Shown here piece after piece: positions 4,900 to 7,174 of a stretch of DNA of 7,174 bases (position 1 is the stretch's first letter; every line of letters begins with the position of its first letter). Position numbers and translations under genes: made by a program. Location: assembly GCA_018968995.1 (NCBI GenBank), contig JAGWZD010000105.1:1-7174 (forward strand), written 5' to 3'. A model generated the notes under the pieces. The model was given only the letters and a program-made list of their open reading frames with translations, was not told the origin of the DNA and ran no database searches. The DNA comes from Bdellovibrionales bacterium. GTDB lineage: Bacteria; Bdellovibrionota; UBA1018.

Positions 4900-7174
4900 A
4901 TGAAATTAAAAAAAGTGTTTATTATTCTTGGTGGTTTGTTGGGCCTATTGATGCTGGCGGCAGTGGCACTTCCTTTTTTCATCGATGTGGACCAATACCG
5001 CCCACAGCTTTTAAGGAAGGCTAATGCCTATCTCAATGGTCGCGTCGAACTGGGGCGACTAAAGCTCTCTCTTTGGGGACAAGTGAAGGTGGATATCGCT
5101 GGTCTTGAGGTTTTAGATTCCTCCTCTCGCAAGATTCTTAGCGTGAAAGATGCTCATTTTATTTTGCCTTTTTCATCGATCCTTTCGGGGGCGCCCCAGT
5201 TGACCTTGCGGATGAGTAAGCCTTCGATTTCAGTGCTCAGAGAGTCTAATGGTCAAATCAATGTGATTTCGTTGCTAAAAAAGAACTCTAGTGCCGATAG
5301 CAAGGGGTCAGCCGCCCAGCCGGCTGCTCCAGGTCAGGACTCAAAGGCTAAGGCAGAGGACGCAGCTTCGGAAGTGGAGATACCAGCGATTGTGGCGCGG
5401 GCGCGGCTTGGCTTTGAGGTGGTTGAGGGCTCGCTTCGTTATGTTGACGAGCAAAAAAAAATAGACACCTTGATCGAAAAGCTGAACGTGCGTTTGCCGA
5501 GTGCATCCTTACTTCAGTCGACGGTCATCTCAGTTCAGGCTCAACTCAACACTAAAGTGGGTGAATCTTTAAGTCTGGTTGGACCCATTGGCTTCTCGGC
5601 CGTATTAAGTCCTCTGATTTCTGCGGGTGTTCTAAAGGAGCTAGGGATGACTCTGGAATTTGATGGGTCTGATTTACAAATTAGTCTTCCCGGTATTTTT
5701 GAGAAAAAAAAGGGCATTCCGTTATCGGTCTCAGGAAAGTTAGCAGTGAGTCCAGAGCGTGCTCGGATCGACTCACTGAATGCCAAGTTTCACAAATCAG
5801 AACTGCTCGTTTCAGGTTCAGTGGAGCAAATATCCGGAGGCGCTCAGACAGGCGGAGAGCCTCAGATGCAGTTGAAAGCGTCGACAAAATCGTTGGATCT
5901 CAGTTCATTTACAGAGATTGTTCCGCTTTTGGAACCTTATCGTTTGGCTGGCAATGCATCTCTCGACATGGAGTTGAAAGGACCAGCGACAGGCGTTCGA
6001 TATCAGGGAAAACTTTCGTTTTCTTCGGTGAGCTTCTCTCATCCTAAGTTTAAAGTAGATCCTAAGATCGATGGATCGATTCAGATAGCTACAAACGAGT
6101 TGCAGGATATTCAGGTTCAGGTGAATGGGCCTGGAAGTGACTTGAAGATTTCAGGAAAACTTCAAGATTTTTTGAGACCCTCGATATCTCTTTCAGTAAC
6201 CTCGACTGCGGTTGATCTCGACCAGTGGCTGGTTTTGCCGGATCCTAAATCAACTGCCTCGTCAGTAGTTACTGCGCCCGCAACTGAGTCTAAGAAGGAT
6301 AGCGCATCAGCAAGGGATACTTTGACTGGAAAGTCGAACGTTCCGAGTTCTAAGGCGGTTACCACCGATGATTTCGACGCGCTTTTAGACCCACTTCGGA
6401 ATAATCCGATTGCTCTTGCGACCACTTTGAACGCGGTGGTGGATGTCAAAAAGTGTAAGGTGAGGAACGTTGTAATTTCGAACATTCGTACGTCATCTGC
6501 TCTTCGCAATTTAAGCATTGATCTTAGAGATTCATCCTTGGAAGTTTTTGGAGGCCGCGTCGCGTCGCCCGAGATCAAGTTAGAGCTCAAACCCGAACAT
6601 CCCAAGTACATCTTTAAAGGTAGCGTCAAGGGCCTGCAGATTCAGAAGGCAGTGGAATCACAGTTCGCTCTATTTAAGAACACTCTTTTTGGAAATTTGA
6701 GTGCAGAGGTTTCGGGTGCGGGCTCAAGCTTTAATCCGAATTCAGCGATAGACGCGCTTTCGATGAATGGATCGTTCGAAGTGAGACAGGCTCGTTTCGC
6801 TACGCTCGACGTGGCGAAGATGGCTTTTGATGGCATTAATCAGTCGATTGCGAAAGTAGCTGAGAAAGTTCCCCTTCTAAAAGGAAAGCAGTTGGGCGCC
6901 ATGGCAGAGCGTGATTCAGCATATGATCTGATTCGTGGTGATTTCCAAATGAAGGGTGGAAAGTTTAGCGCGTCGAATTTTGTTGCTAAAGCTGAGCCCA
7001 AGAAAGGGATCGATCTCAACGGTAGCTTATCGGTGTCCGTTAAGGATCTTGCTTTGTATGGAAAATTTGATGTCCTAGATACCTATAATCTAACTAAGGC
7101 CGAGGAACTTTCAGTAGATATTGCCGGCGTTAGCGTGCCTCGACTTTTAGCTGAAAAGGGAAAGCCGGTGCGTC
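4900..7174 (+). CDS. AsmA-family inner-membrane-anchored protein (3' end outside window)
   Basis: The frame stays open for 758 codons to the right edge. The protein begins MKLKKVF with one hydrophobic segment at about residues 6-27, followed by FIDVDQYRPQL and NGRVELGRLKLSLWGQVKVDIAGLEV, the hallmark opening of the AsmA domain. The rest is long, beta-rich and repetitive in texture, with many short strand-like units ending in G or N, as expected of the AsmA/TamB/YhdP group, whose members are anchored in the inner membrane, extend into the periplasm and are implicated in phospholipid transport and outer-membrane homeostasis. Two Ser/Ala/Lys-rich linkers, about 128-162 and 448-487, look disordered. 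The region VAKMAFDGINQSIAKVAEKVP near 642-662 resembles the late AsmA domain, so the gene may end not far beyond the window. The start ATG has GGAG 12 bases upstream (4884-4887), inside gatB, plus an AAAAAGG that is probably too close. Which AsmA subgroup it belongs to is not decided. The 6-base gap suggests co-transcription with gatB. Confidence 0.86.
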   Translation, partial: MKLKKVFIILGGLLGLLMLAAVALPFFIDVDQYRPQLLRKANAYLNGRVELGRLKLSLWGQVKVDIAGLEVLDSSSRKILSVKDAHFILPFSSILSGAPQLTLRMSKPSISVLRESNGQINVISLLKKNSSADSKGSAAQPAAPGQDSKAKAEDAASEVEIPAIVARARLGFEVVEGSLRYVDEQKKIDTLIEKLNVRLPSASLLQSTVISVQAQLNTKVGESLSLVGPIGFSAVLSPLISAGVLKELGMTLEFDGSDLQISLPGIFEKKKGIPLSVSGKLAVSPERARIDSLNAKFHKSELLVSGSVEQISGGAQTGGEPQMQLKASTKSLDLSSFTEIVPLLEPYRLAGNASLDMELKGPATGVRYQGKLSFSSVSFSHPKFKVDPKIDGSIQIATNELQDIQVQVNGPGSDLKISGKLQDFLRPSISLSVTSTAVDLDQWLVLPDPKSTASSVVTAPATESKKDSASARDTLTGKSNVPSSKAVTTDDFDALLDPLRNNPIALATTLNAVVDVKKCKVRNVVISNIRTSSALRNLSIDLRDSSLEVFGGRVASPEIKLELKPEHPKYIFKGSVKGLQIQKAVESQFALFKNTLFGNLSAEVSGAGSSFNPNSAIDALSMNGSFEVRQARFATLDVAKMAFDGINQSIAKVAEKVPLLKGKQLGAMAERDSAYDLIRGDFQMKGGKFSASNFVAKAEPKKGIDLNGSLSVSVKDLALYGKFDVLDTYNLTKAEELSVDIAGVSVPRLLAEKGKPVR

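Noticed and set aside
6162..6629. 155-codon open frame on the - strand inside the asmA-like gene
   Set aside because: It is a shadow of the AsmA-family coding frame; the translation mirrors the Ser-rich linker and has no family signature.

Overview
All genes in this window lie on the + strand and are tightly packed. In order they are: the 3' end of a UvrD/PcrA-type DNA helicase gene, a small exported cupredoxin-like protein, a PilZ-domain protein, the three subunits of the tRNA-dependent amidotransferase (gatC, gatA, gatB), and the 5' part of an AsmA-family membrane-anchored protein that runs off the right edge. I see no rRNA, tRNA, CRISPR array, insertion sequence or phage gene, and no gene-free stretch longer than 75 bases.

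The layout points to a Gram-negative chromosome of medium GC (about half, judged by eye). AsmA-family proteins belong to bacteria with an outer membrane. A GatCAB operon means the cell makes Asn-tRNA and/or Gln-tRNA by the indirect route. With a PilZ protein alongside, this fits a deltaproteobacterium or Bdellovibrionota-like organism, but that placement is an inference and was not tested by comparison.

Region 1 (1-1037): the helicase gene ends at 658 and the cupredoxin gene starts 19 bases later without a recognisable Shine-Dalgarno sequence, so the second may be translated by coupling. Region 2 (1038-1112) is the only real gap and the likeliest place for a promoter, though none is clear. 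Region 3 (1113-7174): pilZ-like gene, gatC, gatA, gatB and asmA-like gene have gaps of 9, -4, -4 and 6 bases, so they look like one operon. The gat junctions use GTGA and ATGA overlaps, as expected for subunits made in fixed ratio.

Functionally the core is housekeeping: DNA repair/unwinding, tRNA amidation and envelope maintenance. The most unusual points are the copper-site loop of the cupredoxin, which has amicyanin-like spacing but a His where the axial Met is expected; the placing of a probable c-di-GMP-binding protein at the head of the gat operon; and two poly-A slippage-prone sites in the asmA-like gene. I found no convincing undescribed system.
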